A DNA stretch of 64,000 nucleotides from an uncultured Pseudobutyrivibrio sp. GTDB taxonomy: Bacteria; Bacillota; Clostridia; Lachnospirales; Lachnospiraceae. The translations under genes were made by a program, and so were the position numbers. This document shows, piece after piece, positions 36,609 through 45,106 of the stretch. The DNA lies in NCBI GenBank assembly GCA_946403965.1, contig CAMJBT010000002.1, positions 1-64,000 of the forward strand, written 5' to 3'. Below the pieces are notes generated by a model. That model saw only the letters and a program-made list of their open reading frames with translations. It had not been told where the DNA came from and made no database searches. The stretch's first letter is position 1. Every line of letters begins with the position of its first letter.

Positions 36609-37856
36609 ATGTCTCATTTATCAATTGATGATATTTTGGAATTTGTAGAGGAAAATGATGTAAAGTTTATTAGACTTGCATTTTGTGACTTATATGGCAA
36701 TCAAAAAAATATTTCCATTATGCCTTCAGAGTTAAAATCAGCTTTTGAAGATGGAATAAATTTTGATTCATTTTTGATCCTTGGGTATTCTGGGGTATCT
36801 GGAAAAGATCTATTTTTAAAGCCAGATCCAGACACTTTGCATGTGCTTCCATGGCGCCCCCAGTCTGGTCGTGTAATCAGATTTTACTGTGATGTGGTTT
36901 ATGCAGACGGAACACCATTTTCCTTTGATTACCGACAGTTCTTAAAGTCTACTTTGAAGGAATGTGAGAACATGGGATTTAGCACCAGAATGGGACTTAA
37001 GTCGGAGTTTTACCTTTTTAAGACAGATGAAAATGGCAATCCAACAAAAGAGCCTTTTGATAATGGTGGATATTTAGATGTGGCCCCAAGTGATAAGGGG
37101 GAAAACATTCGTCGAGAGATATGTCTTTCTCTTGAAGAAATGGGCATTTCACCTCAGTCTTCTCACCATGAAAGAGGTCCAGGACAAAATGAGATTGATT
37201 TTCAATCGGCGGATGTGCTTACCACAGCCGACAATCTTGTAACCTATAAAAATGTTGTAGAGAATATTGCTGCAAGAAATGGTGCTTACGCTTGCTTTGA
37301 GCCAAAGCCAATGGAGGATGCTCCAGGAAATGGTCTCCATATCATCATGGCAAATTACAAAGGGGATTCAAACCTGATAGATACAGACCGAGATTTTTCG
37401 GAGAGCTTTATGGCGGGTATTATCAATCGTATGCGAGATATCACTTTGTTTTTAAATTGCCGAAGAGATTCATATTATCGTTTTGGTTTACAGGAAGCAC
37501 CAAAATATATCACATGGTCTGAACAGAATAATTCCAGACTTTTTAGAGTTCCTGAAATAAATGGAAAGCGTAAGCATTTTATACTTCGCTCACCAGATTC
37601 CTGCATTAATCCGTATCTTGCCAGTGCAATAATAATACAAGCAGGTATAGCTGGTGTAAAAGGAAATGAAAAGCTGCCTCCAGCCCTTGAGGTAAGTTCA
37701 AGAGAATTGACAGATGAAAAAGCTCAGACTCTTGAGAATTTGCCACAGTCAATTGAGGAGGCGATTATGTGTGCTGCAAACAGTCAGTTTATAAAGGAGT
37801 CAGGCTTTTATGATATTGCAGCAAATTATATCGAGCTGATAAAGGCAAGTATATAA
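36609..37856 (+). CDS. glnA: Glutamine synthetase, type I-like
   Basis: This enzyme makes glutamine from glutamate, ammonia and ATP. The 415-aa protein is a little shorter than the usual 440-470. It has an N-terminal beta-grasp domain (FIRLAFCDLYGNQKNI) and the catalytic domain with metal/glutamate residues in GLKSEFYLF, HHERGPGQNEIDF and GNGLHIIMANY. The C-terminal block is FILRSPDSCINPYLASAIII. Several motifs differ from classic GSI: NGLHIIMAN replaces the usual SGMHxHxS, and EQNNSRLFRVP stands where most have an NRS motif. It may therefore be a divergent GSI or a related ligase. The operator-covered promoter upstream and the ANTAR gene downstream place it in nitrogen control. Confidence 0.85.
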   Translation: MSHLSIDDILEFVEENDVKFIRLAFCDLYGNQKNISIMPSELKSAFEDGINFDSFLILGYSGVSGKDLFLKPDPDTLHVLPWRPQSGRVIRFYCDVVYADGTPFSFDYRQFLKSTLKECENMGFSTRMGLKSEFYLFKTDENGNPTKEPFDNGGYLDVAPSDKGENIRREICLSLEEMGISPQSSHHERGPGQNEIDFQSADVLTTADNLVTYKNVVENIAARNGAYACFEPKPMEDAPGNGLHIIMANYKGDSNLIDTDRDFSESFMAGIINRMRDITLFLNCRRDSYYRFGLQEAPKYITWSEQNNSRLFRVPEINGKRKHFILRSPDSCINPYLASAIIIQAGIAGVKGNEKLPPALEVSSRELTDEKAQTLENLPQSIEEAIMCAANSQFIKESGFYDIAANYIELIKASI

Positions 37857-37875
37857 ACCCTAAAAGGAGTAGACT

Positions 37876-38442
37876 ATGGAACGTGCATTAATTGTCTGCG
37901 ATAATGACAAGGGTACCGCCTTTTATAAATCATTTCTCAAGGAAAATGGTTTTATCGATATGATGTGTGAGACCAGTCTGAACATAGCCAAGCGTACTAT
38001 TTCAGACTATGATTTTGATATATGCATTATTAATCTTCCTATCGGAGGAACAAATTCCATTGAGCATGTGATTGATATTGCAGAAAAAAATGTTTGCCAG
38101 ATTTTGCTTTTTGTAAAGGCAGAGTTGTTTGATGAGGTTACTGAACAAGTGTCTGAATATGGCATTATCACTGTGTCAAAACCTATTAGCAAGCAGCTGT
38201 TTTGGCAGGCTCTGAAGCATGCAATGGCGGCACAACGTCGTATAGGAATGGCACGAAAGCAAAGTGCAAAGCTTGAACAGAAGCTTGAAGAATTAAAGAC
38301 TATTTCCAGAGCAAAACTTCTTTTGATTGTTAATGAAGGAATGACAGAAGAGGAAGCTCACAAAGCAATAGAGAAGGATGCAATGGATTTGCGTATATCA
38401 AGATTTCAGGTGGCTCTTGAAATTATTAAAAAATATAACTAA
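37876..38442 (+). CDS. ANTAR-domain response regulator (RNA-binding antiterminator)
   Basis: The 188-aa protein has a receiver-like N-terminal domain (about 1-115), a coiled coil (about 120-140), and a C-terminal ANTAR domain with ISRAKLLLIVNEGMTEEEAHKAIEKDAMDLRISRFQVALEII. ANTAR proteins bind hexaloop RNA hairpins and prevent terminator formation. The receiver lacks the phospho-acceptor aspartate: N53 stands in its place (DICIINLPIG), so phosphorylation control is unlikely as such. The gene is 19 nt after glnA. Hairpins of the ANTAR type precede gltB, asnB and amt in the same island, making them its probable targets. Confidence 0.92.
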   Translation: MERALIVCDNDKGTAFYKSFLKENGFIDMMCETSLNIAKRTISDYDFDICIINLPIGGTNSIEHVIDIAEKNVCQILLFVKAELFDEVTEQVSEYGIITVSKPISKQLFWQALKHAMAAQRRIGMARKQSAKLEQKLEELKTISRAKLLLIVNEGMTEEEAHKAIEKDAMDLRISRFQVALEIIKKYN

Positions 38443-38449
38443 AAAGTTG

Positions 38450-38478
38450 TTGACAAAACGGTTTTGATGTTTTATTAT
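38450..38478 (+). promoter_or_regulatory. Promoter of asnB
   Basis: TTGACA and TATTAT are spaced by 17 bp, giving a leader of about 110 nt that contains the attenuator. Confidence 0.8.
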
Positions 38479-38510
38479 TCATAGCATCTAATTAACAAAA
38501 CAATAGTTAT

Positions 38511-38567
38511 CGACAAAGGCGTCGTAGATTTCACTTATAGTGATATCTGCGGCGCCTTTGTTTTTTA
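38511..38567 (+). promoter_or_regulatory. asnB leader: hexaloop hairpin overlapping a terminator
   Basis: CGAC-AAAGGC-GTCG (38511-38524) has the same AAAGGC hexaloop as the gltB leader, with a different stem that keeps pairing. The terminator uses ACAAAGGCGTCGTAGAT against ATCTGCGGCGCCTTTGT, topped by CACT/AGTG and followed by TTTTTT. The two structures compete. The transcript has about 25 nt before the hairpin, in which I find no convincing second hexaloop. Confidence 0.78.
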
Positions 38568-38594
38568 TAAAAAAATGGGAAGGAAATAAAATTT

Positions 38595-40181
38595 ATGTGT
38601 TCAATTATGGCTCTCAGTAAATGTCATTTTGAAATGAAGGATTTTGAAGAGGCATTTTCAAAAACAATTTCCAGAGGACCTGATATGCAGCGCGTAATTA
38701 CTGCAAACGATTCAGTTCTTGGGTTTCAGAGATTATCAATTATGGGACTTAGTGATGCAGGAATGCAGCCATTTGAGTTGGATGGCAATTATGCAATCTG
38801 CAATGGAGAGCTTTATGGCTTCAAGCCAGTTAGGGAAGAGCTTAAGGCTGATGGTTATAAGTTCAAAAGCGATAGTGATTGCGAGATAATTCTTCCGATG
38901 TATCAAAAATATGGACTGAGAATGTTTGAAAAGCTTGATGCAGAATTTGCAATGGTTATCTACGACAAAGAAATAGATAATCTGGTTGCAGCAAGAGATC
39001 CCATAGGAATCAGACCTTTATTTTATGGATATGACGAAGAAGGTGCTATCATGTTTGCTTCTGAAGCCAAGAATCTTGTAGGTCTTACGGATCAGGTTCA
39101 TCCATTTCCACCAGGACATTATTATTACAAGGGTGTATTTACTTGCTATAGAGATTTGGCAAAGCGTCAGACCTATTCTAGAGATGGAGTTGAAGAGGCA
39201 GCAGCAAAAATCAAGAAGCTTTTGATCGCTGGAGTAGAGAAGAGACTTGATGCTGATGCACCAGTAGGTTTTCTTCTCTCAGGTGGACTTGATTCATCAC
39301 TTGTATGTGCTATTGCACAGAAAATGATGGATAAGCCAATAAAGACATTTGCAATTGGCATGAACGAAGATGCAATTGATTTGAAATATGCAAAAGAGGT
39401 TGCTGATTATATAGGCTCTGAGCATCACGAAATAATCATAAATAAGGACATAGTTCTTGAAAGTCTTGAAGAAGTTGTAGCAGCACTTGGAACATATGAT
39501 ATAACAACCATTCGAGCATCAATGGGAATGTACTTGATTTGCAAGGGGCTGAAAAAACAATTCCCTGAGATAAGAGTTCTTCTCACTGGAGAAATATCAG
39601 ATGAAATATTTGGATATAAATATACAGATTTTGCACCAAATTCTGAAGAATTCCAAAGGGAGGCAGAAAAGCGATTAAGAGAGCTTTACATGTATGATGT
39701 TCTTCGTGCGGATAGGTGTATCTCGGTACATTCTATGGAAGCGAGAGTACCATTTGGAGATTTAGCCTTTGTGGATTATGTAATGAGCATCAATCCTGAA
39801 ATAAAAATGAACAAATATAACAAAGGAAAATTCCTTTTGAGACATGCTTTCGAGGGAGACGATTACTTGCCTCATGATATTTTGTTCAGAGAAAAAGCGG
39901 CATTTTCTGATGCGGTTGGACATTCGATGGTTTACTACCTAAAGGAATATGCAAACAGTATTTATACAGATCAGGATTTAAAAGATGCAAAACGTAAATA
40001 CGAATACAGAACTCCGTTTACAAAGGAATCATTATTATATAGAGACTTGTTTGAAAAGTATTATCCAGGACAGGCACATATGATTGTAGATTACTGGATG
40101 CCAAACAAAAACTGGAAGGGCTGTGATGTAGATGATCCATCAGCACGTGTGCTGAGTAACTATGGTGCTTCAGGAATATAA
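38595..40181 (+). CDS. asnB: Asparagine synthase (glutamine-hydrolysing)
   Basis: AsnB makes asparagine from aspartate, ATP and glutamine. The 528-aa protein starts MCSIMAL, so Cys2 is the amidotransferase nucleophile once Met1 is removed. Residues 1-190 are the class II amidotransferase domain (GFQRLSIMGL, YAICNGELYG). The synthetase domain has the PP-loop FLLSGGLDSSLVCAIA near 230 and LTGEISDEIFGYKY near 335. The length is near the 510-550 of AsnB proteins. The leader attenuator ties its expression to the nitrogen regulon. A structured intergenic segment and then glnN follow. Confidence 0.95.
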   Translation: MCSIMALSKCHFEMKDFEEAFSKTISRGPDMQRVITANDSVLGFQRLSIMGLSDAGMQPFELDGNYAICNGELYGFKPVREELKADGYKFKSDSDCEIILPMYQKYGLRMFEKLDAEFAMVIYDKEIDNLVAARDPIGIRPLFYGYDEEGAIMFASEAKNLVGLTDQVHPFPPGHYYYKGVFTCYRDLAKRQTYSRDGVEEAAAKIKKLLIAGVEKRLDADAPVGFLLSGGLDSSLVCAIAQKMMDKPIKTFAIGMNEDAIDLKYAKEVADYIGSEHHEIIINKDIVLESLEEVVAALGTYDITTIRASMGMYLICKGLKKQFPEIRVLLTGEISDEIFGYKYTDFAPNSEEFQREAEKRLRELYMYDVLRADRCISVHSMEARVPFGDLAFVDYVMSINPEIKMNKYNKGKFLLRHAFEGDDYLPHDILFREKAAFSDAVGHSMVYYLKEYANSIYTDQDLKDAKRKYEYRTPFTKESLLYRDLFEKYYPGQAHMIVDYWMPNKNWKGCDVDDPSARVLSNYGASGI

Positions 40182-40191
40182 AATTATATGA

Positions 40192-40255
40192 GCAAAACTT
40201 ATTGCAAAAGTTGGTAAGCGCTTGCGGGAGCATGTGAAACCAGGATAAGTTTTGC
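40192..40255 (+). ncRNA. Candidate structured RNA element between asnB and glnN
   Basis: GCAAAACTTAT (40192-40202) pairs perfectly over 11 bp with ATAAGTTTTGC (40245-40255). Inside, TTGGT (40211-40215) pairs with ACCAG (40239-40243), and GCT/AGC closes a TGCGGG loop (40220-40231). The paired core starts 11 nt after the asnB stop and ends just ahead of the glnN ribosome-binding site (AAAGGAGG). That placement fits a cis-acting switch on glnN translation, or an mRNA processing or stability element. It is not a glutamine (glnA-motif), cobalamin or other riboswitch that I recognise, and it has no T run. Confidence 0.45.
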
Positions 40256-40277
40256 GGATTAAAGGAGGATATAGATT

Positions 40278-42371
40278 ATGAGTAAAGTAACAGAGTTATT
40301 TGGAAGCAAAGTTTTCAATGATGAAACTATGAAGGAACGTCTTCCCAAAGATGCCTACAAGGCACTAAGAAACACAGTAGAAGAGGGACGACCTCTTGAT
40401 AGAGATCTTGCAAATGTGATTGCTCATGCAATGAAAGAGTGGGCTATTGAACTTGGAGCTACACATTTTACACATTGGTTTCAGCCAATGACTGGTGTTA
40501 CGGCGGAAAAGCATGATTCATTTATTCAGCCGGAGGCCGGTGGAAAAGTTATTATGACTTTCTCTGGAAAAGAGCTTATCAAGGGCGAGCCTGATGCTTC
40601 TTCTTTCCCTTCAGGTGGTCTTAGGGCAACGTTCGAGGCCAGAGGCTATACAGCCTGGGATCCAACAAGCTATGTGTTTATCAAGGATGACACACTTTGC
40701 ATTCCTACTGCATTTTGTTCATATTCAGGAGAAGCGCTAGACAAGAAGACACCACTTCTTCGCTCTATGGAAGCTCTGGATAAGGCGGCAGTTAAGGTAC
40801 TTAAGCTTTTCGGACATGATGAGGTAAAACGAGTTATCACTACAGTTGGACCAGAACAGGAATATTTCCTTATCGATACAGAAATGTACAACAAGCGTCC
40901 TGATTTGATTTATTGTGGACGTACATTGTTTGGAGCAAAACCTCCAAAGGGACAGGAACTTGAGGATCACTATTTTGGAACATTAAAGCCTAGAGTTTCT
41001 GCTTTTATGAAAGAGTTAGACGAGGAGTTGTGGAAGCTTGGTGTACTTGCTAAGACAAAGCACAATGAGGTTGCTCCTGCCCAGCATGAGCTTGCACCAG
41101 TATTCTCAACCACTAATATAGCTACAGATCATAATCAGCTGACCATGGAGATGATGAAGGTTGTGGCTCAGAGGCACGGTATGACATGTCTACTTCACGA
41201 GAAACCTTTTGCAGGCGTTAATGGTTCGGGCAAACACAACAACTGGTCTATATCAACTGACACCGGAGTAAACCTTCTTGAACCAGGCGCTACTCCTTCC
41301 CAAAACGTCCAGTTCTTGTTGTTCCTCACAGCAGTAATCAAGGCTGTAGATGAGTATCAGGAGTTGCTCCGTGTGTCTGTTGCATCTGCTGGAAATGACC
41401 ATCGTCTTGGAGCAAATGAGGCACCTCCTGCAATTATTTCTATGTTTCTTGGTGATGAACTGGAAGCTATTGTGGAGTCAATCATTAAAGGCACAGATTA
41501 TACAGATATCAAGAAGCAGAAGATGACTGTTGGCTCAGATGTTATTCCAAGCATTTCAAAGGACACAACAGATAGAAATAGAACATCACCATTTGCTTTT
41601 ACAGGAAATAAATTTGAATTCAGATCACTTGGTTCAACAGCATCAATCTCAGGTCCTAATATTGTATTAAATACAATTGTTGCAGAGGAGCTTGAAAAAT
41701 TTGCTGAAGAACTATCAGGCAAGTCTGATTTTGATAAGGCACTTGAGGAGCTCTTAAGAAGAGAGCTTACAGCTCACCAGAGAATTATTTTCAATGGAAA
41801 TGGTTATTCAGATGAGTGGGTAAAGGAGGCAGAAAGAAGAGGTCTTTCAAATCTTAAGTCTACAGTTGATGCACTTCCTGCGTTTATCGCTGATAAGTCT
41901 ATTGATGTATTTACTAAGCATAACGTATTTACGAAGGAAGAGCTTTACAGCAGATACGATATCCTTTTGGAGAATTATTATAAGGTACTTGATATTGAGG
42001 CTCTTACACTTGATTCTATGGTTAAGAAGGATATTATGGCAGCAGCAAATGATTATCAGTATACACTTGCGGAGACATTAAATGCCAAGGCAGCTACTGG
42101 ACTATCAATTGATTATACAGTTGAAAAGAAACATTTAGAGAGAGCATCAAAACTTACATTTGAAATGGATGAAAGACTTGAAAAGCTTGAGGCCGATATT
42201 GACAAAGCAAAAGAAATTTCAGACACATATGATCTTGCCAAGTTCCATCACGATGTTATTTGTGAGGATATGCTTTCAGTAAGAGAGGTAGTAGATGAAC
42301 TTGAGACAGTAGTGCCAAGTGATATCTGGCCATATCCAACATATGGTGAAATACTTTATTCAGTAAAATAG
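40278..42371 (+). CDS. glnN: Glutamine synthetase type III
   Basis: GSIII is the large dodecameric glutamine synthetase found in Bacteroidetes, clostridia and some cyanobacteria. The 697-aa length is typical. Diagnostic blocks are [57 protein letters not shown] (ATP/glutamate site) and [17 protein letters not shown] helical C-terminus follows. It is the second glutamine synthetase in the island, unrelated in size and family to glnA. No promoter is seen in the 96-nt gap, so it is probably cotranscribed with asnB and tuned by the RNA element upstream. Confidence 0.96.
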   Translation: MSKVTELFGSKVFNDETMKERLPKDAYKALRNTVEEGRPLDRDLANVIAHAMKEWAIELGATHFTHWFQPMTGVTAEKHDSFIQPEAGGKVIMTFSGKELIKGEPDASSFPSGGLRATFEARGYTAWDPTSYVFIKDDTLCIPTAFCSYSGEALDKKTPLLRSMEALDKAAVKVLKLFGHDEVKRVITTVGPEQEYFLIDTEMYNKRPDLIYCGRTLFGAKPPKGQELEDHYFGTLKPRVSAFMKELDEELWKLGVLAKTKHNEVAPAQHELAPVFSTTNIATDHNQLTMEMMKVVAQRHGMTCLLHEKPFAGVNGSGKHNNWSISTDTGVNLLEPGATPSQNVQFLLFLTAVIKAVDEYQELLRVSVASAGNDHRLGANEAPPAIISMFLGDELEAIVESIIKGTDYTDIKKQKMTVGSDVIPSISKDTTDRNRTSPFAFTGNKFEFRSLGSTASISGPNIVLNTIVAEELEKFAEELSGKSDFDKALEELLRRELTAHQRIIFNGNGYSDEWVKEAERRGLSNLKSTVDALPAFIADKSIDVFTKHNVFTKEELYSRYDILLENYYKVLDIEALTLDSMVKKDIMAAANDYQYTLAETLNAKAATGLSIDYTVEKKHLERASKLTFEMDERLEKLEADIDKAKEISDTYDLAKFHHDVICEDMLSVREVVDELETVVPSDIWPYPTYGEILYSVK

Positions 42372-42425
42372 GACTTATGTCATCTGTAAAATGGATTAAA
42401 ATTGACAGAAATGCCTAATAAATCA

Positions 42426-42468
42426 GCACAAAGAGGTGCAGTCTATACTTTTAGACTGCACCTTTTTA
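42426..42468 (+). promoter_or_regulatory. amt leader: hexaloop hairpin overlapping a terminator
   Basis: GCAC-AAAGAG-GTGC (42426-42439) forms a 4-bp hairpin with an AAAGAG hexaloop (A1, G4). The terminator uses GGTGCAGTCTA against TAGACTGCACC with flanking A-T pairs and a T run, so the two folds compete as in the gltB and asnB leaders. No clear promoter was found in the 128-nt gap; it could act on readthrough from glnN or also end the glnN transcript. Confidence 0.75.
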
Positions 42469-42499
42469 TTTTATATCAAACCCTAAGGAGGAAAGTATT

Positions 42500-44245
42500 A
42501 TGGAAGAATACACAAGCTTATTGTTTGGCGTCTGGTTCCTAATAGGAGCGGCGCTGGTGTTTTGGATGCAGGCAGGTTTTGCTATGGTAGAGGCTGGATT
42601 TACCAGAGCAAAAAATACAGGAAATATCATAATGAAAAACCTGATGGACTTCTGTATAGGAACTGTAATGTTTATTGTTTTAGGCTTTGGCCTTATGTTT
42701 GGTGAGGATTGTCTGTTTGGTTTGGTTGGGCGTCCAACACTTGGAATCTTCACTAATTATGCAAGCTTTGATTGGAGTAATTTTGTATTTAACCTTGTGT
42801 TCTGCGCTACTACAGCAACTATTGTAAGTGGTGCTATGGCTGAACGTACAAAGTTTGTAAGTTATTGTATTTATTCAGGTATTATATCTCTTGTGATTTA
42901 CCCAATTGAGGCTCACTGGATTTGGGGCGGAGGTTGGCTTTCACAGATTGGTTTTCACGATTTTGCAGGAAGTTGTGCTATCCACATGGTAGGTGGTATT
43001 TGCGCTCTTATTGGTGCAAAAATTTTAGGACCTCGTATAGGAAAGTTTTCTCATGATAGTAAGGGGCATATTTCAAAGGTAAATGCATTCCCAGGTCACA
43101 ATATAGCACTTGGCGCACTTGGTGTTTTTATCCTTTGGCTTGGTTGGTATGGTTTTAATGGTGCTGCAGCAACATCTTTGGAGCAGCTTGCATCTATATT
43201 TGTTACAACCACAATTGCACCTGCAGTTGCCACATGTACAACAATGGTATTCACATGGATTAAATTTGGTAAACCAGATGTATCTATGTCATTGAATGCT
43301 TCACTTGCAGGGCTTGTTGCAATTACTGCACCATGTGATGTCACTGATGCTGCTGGTGCAATAGTAATTGGTATTGTTTCAGGATTTCTAGTAGTGTTTG
43401 GTGTATGGCTTCTTGATTACAAACTTCATATTGATGATCCAGTTGGAGCAGTTGCTGTTCATATGATGAATGGTATTTGGGGAACTCTTTCTGTTGGCCT
43501 TTTTGCAACAACATCAGCGCCAACAAGTGAGCTTACAGGTCTTTTCTATGGGGGCGGTTTCAAATTACTTGGAATACAGTTGATTGGAGTACTTTCAGTA
43601 GCCTCTTGGGCTGCAGTAACAATAACAATCGCATTTACGATAATTAAAGCTACCGTCGGTCTTAGAGCATCAGCAGAAGAGGAAATAGTTGGTCTTGATA
43701 GAACAGAACATGGACTTCCATCTGCATATTCAGGTTTCAATATGCTTGAGGATGATTTTGATACAGATGAATACGATGAGGAAACAGCATCTCTTATTAC
43801 TGAGACTCTTGAGGCAGCTGGTCTTGCAAGCTTAGATGAGGCAATCGAGGTTGAGTATGCTCCTTCTCAAATTACATCTGCGGGCAAACCTCGTATGACT
43901 AAAGTTGAAATTCTTTGTAAAGAACGAAATCTTGAAAAGCTCAAGAATGCACTTCTTAAGCTTGGTATAACAGGAATGACAGTATCTCATGTAATGGGAT
44001 GTGGCGTTCAGAAGGGAGCTCCAGAATATTATAGAGGTGTGGCTTTGGAACCATCTTTGCTTCCAAAAATTCGAGTGGATGTGGTAGTTTGCAAGGTTCC
44101 AGTAAAAGAAGTAATAGAAACAGCAAAGAAGGTACTTTACACTGGACATATTGGTGATGGAAAAATATTTGTATACGATGTAGAACAGGTTGTTAAAATT
44201 CGAACCGGAGAAGAAGATTTTGCAGCGCTACAGGATGTTGAATAG
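42500..44245 (+). CDS. amt: Ammonium transporter fused to a PII signal protein
   Basis: The 581-aa protein joins two parts. Residues 1-390 are an Amt channel with about eleven membrane helices. The pore histidines probably lie in VYPIEAHWIWGGGW/FHDFAGSCAIHMVGG and DPVGAVAVHMMNGIWGT. After an acidic linker (about 400-460, EDDFDTDEYDEE) comes a complete PII (GlnB/GlnK) domain at about 466-573: TKVEILCKERNLEKLKNAL, a T-loop with tyrosines in APEYYRGV, and the B-loop GHIGDGKIFVYDV. PII normally plugs Amt in trans when nitrogen is plentiful; here the plug is covalent. AAGGAGG precedes the ATG. Confidence 0.93.
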   Translation: MEEYTSLLFGVWFLIGAALVFWMQAGFAMVEAGFTRAKNTGNIIMKNLMDFCIGTVMFIVLGFGLMFGEDCLFGLVGRPTLGIFTNYASFDWSNFVFNLVFCATTATIVSGAMAERTKFVSYCIYSGIISLVIYPIEAHWIWGGGWLSQIGFHDFAGSCAIHMVGGICALIGAKILGPRIGKFSHDSKGHISKVNAFPGHNIALGALGVFILWLGWYGFNGAAATSLEQLASIFVTTTIAPAVATCTTMVFTWIKFGKPDVSMSLNASLAGLVAITAPCDVTDAAGAIVIGIVSGFLVVFGVWLLDYKLHIDDPVGAVAVHMMNGIWGTLSVGLFATTSAPTSELTGLFYGGGFKLLGIQLIGVLSVASWAAVTITIAFTIIKATVGLRASAEEEIVGLDRTEHGLPSAYSGFNMLEDDFDTDEYDEETASLITETLEAAGLASLDEAIEVEYAPSQITSAGKPRMTKVEILCKERNLEKLKNALLKLGITGMTVSHVMGCGVQKGAPEYYRGVALEPSLLPKIRVDVVVCKVPVKEVIETAKKVLYTGHIGDGKIFVYDVEQVVKIRTGEEDFAALQDVE

Positions 44246-44253
44246 AATAGATT

Positions 44254-44289
44254 GGGTGCAGTCATTTATATGGCTGCACCCTTTTGTTT
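44254..44289 (+). terminator. Intrinsic terminator after amt-PII
   Basis: GGGTGCAG pairs with CTGCACCC and TTTTGTTT follows. The stem resembles the amt leader terminator (both contain GGTGCAGTC), so the gene is flanked by two similar terminators. Confidence 0.8.
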
Positions 44290-44315
44290 ACAGTAAATTT
44301 TATCTAAAGTATAAT
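44287..44315 (+). promoter_or_regulatory. Promoter of the PilZ-HAD-larBC operon
   Basis: TTTACA and TATAAT are separated by 17 bp, immediately after the amt terminator and 40 nt before the PilZ start. Confidence 0.7.
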
Positions 44316-44354
44316 ATCATTTGGGGATTGTTATTTTTAGATGGGGGGATGCTT

Positions 44355-45083
44355 ATGAGGTTATCTGAGATTACTTCTGCAAATAAGCCATATATCAGGA
44401 TTACAAAGGGAAGAAAAAAGGTTGATGTGCCTATTTATCCTAAAGTAGTTATTCTGCCGCCAAATAGAGCTGGTCTAAAAAGGTACGCTTTTGTAGGCTG
44501 CGAGAATATAAAGGTTCATTTTAAAGGCAAAATCGTTAGACTTAATTGGTCTTTCAATCATAATAGAATGACCTTGTATTGTACTGGAGGACACAAGGCT
44601 TACAGCTGGAGCAATGTGAAAGTGGCTACAATCACTCGTCCAGGTGGAAAGAAAGATAATATTATTGTGTGCAAAAGAGAGTATGGAGACGAGACAGAAC
44701 GCAGAAGACATAAGAGATACCCTATTGTTAAAAATGTTACGATTACCCAGGGAAGTACTTCATTTCGTGGTTCTACGGTGGATTTATCCTACGGAGGAGT
44801 GGGAATTACTGTAAAGCGAAATACCAATGTAGTTCCAAGTGAGCCTTTGAGTATTGATTTTGGGGATTCCACAACTATTATCGGACGTTTGGTAAGGACG
44901 GTTTTTAAGGAAGATGGAAGTCAGCTGCTTGGCTGCTTTGTGTCCAAAAAATATAAATACGAGATGATGACGCTTATAAACCATGATGCCGCTTTTTTTG
45001 CTGAGGCAGGTGAGAAAAAGGAGAAGGAGCAGAAAGATACCGACAAGGGGTGGTATGAAGGCCAAATTAAGAGATGGCATTGA
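44355..45083 (+). CDS. PilZ domain protein with N-terminal extension
   Basis: The listed ORF starts inside amt. I choose ATG 44355 (MRLSEITS) because GGGGGG lies 7 nt upstream and the terminator and promoter exclude earlier starts; ATG 44349 is the alternative. The 242-aa protein has an unclassified N-terminal domain (about 1-110) resembling the YcgR-like flagellar-brake layout in position only. A C-terminal PilZ domain starts at ETERRRHKRYPIV (RxxxR) and has STVDLSYGGVGI (DxSxxG). The C-terminus is charged and rich in K and E. It probably binds c-di-GMP. The next gene follows after 23 nt. Confidence 0.8.
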   Translation: MRLSEITSANKPYIRITKGRKKVDVPIYPKVVILPPNRAGLKRYAFVGCENIKVHFKGKIVRLNWSFNHNRMTLYCTGGHKAYSWSNVKVATITRPGGKKDNIIVCKREYGDETERRRHKRYPIVKNVTITQGSTSFRGSTVDLSYGGVGITVKRNTNVVPSEPLSIDFGDSTTIIGRLVRTVFKEDGSQLLGCFVSKKYKYEMMTLINHDAAFFAEAGEKKEKEQKDTDKGWYEGQIKRWH

Positions 45084-45106
45084 TTTAGATTGGAGATATA
45101 TTTTTT

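Noticed and set aside
40192-40255. A cobalamin riboswitch (GGGAG...GTGAAACC looked similar)
   Set aside because: The B12-box and the long multi-helix core are missing, and the element is far too short.
44190-44354. The upstream part of the listed 297-aa ORF before the PilZ start
   Set aside because: It overlaps the 3' end of amt and spans a terminator and a promoter. The ribosome-binding site supports 44355.
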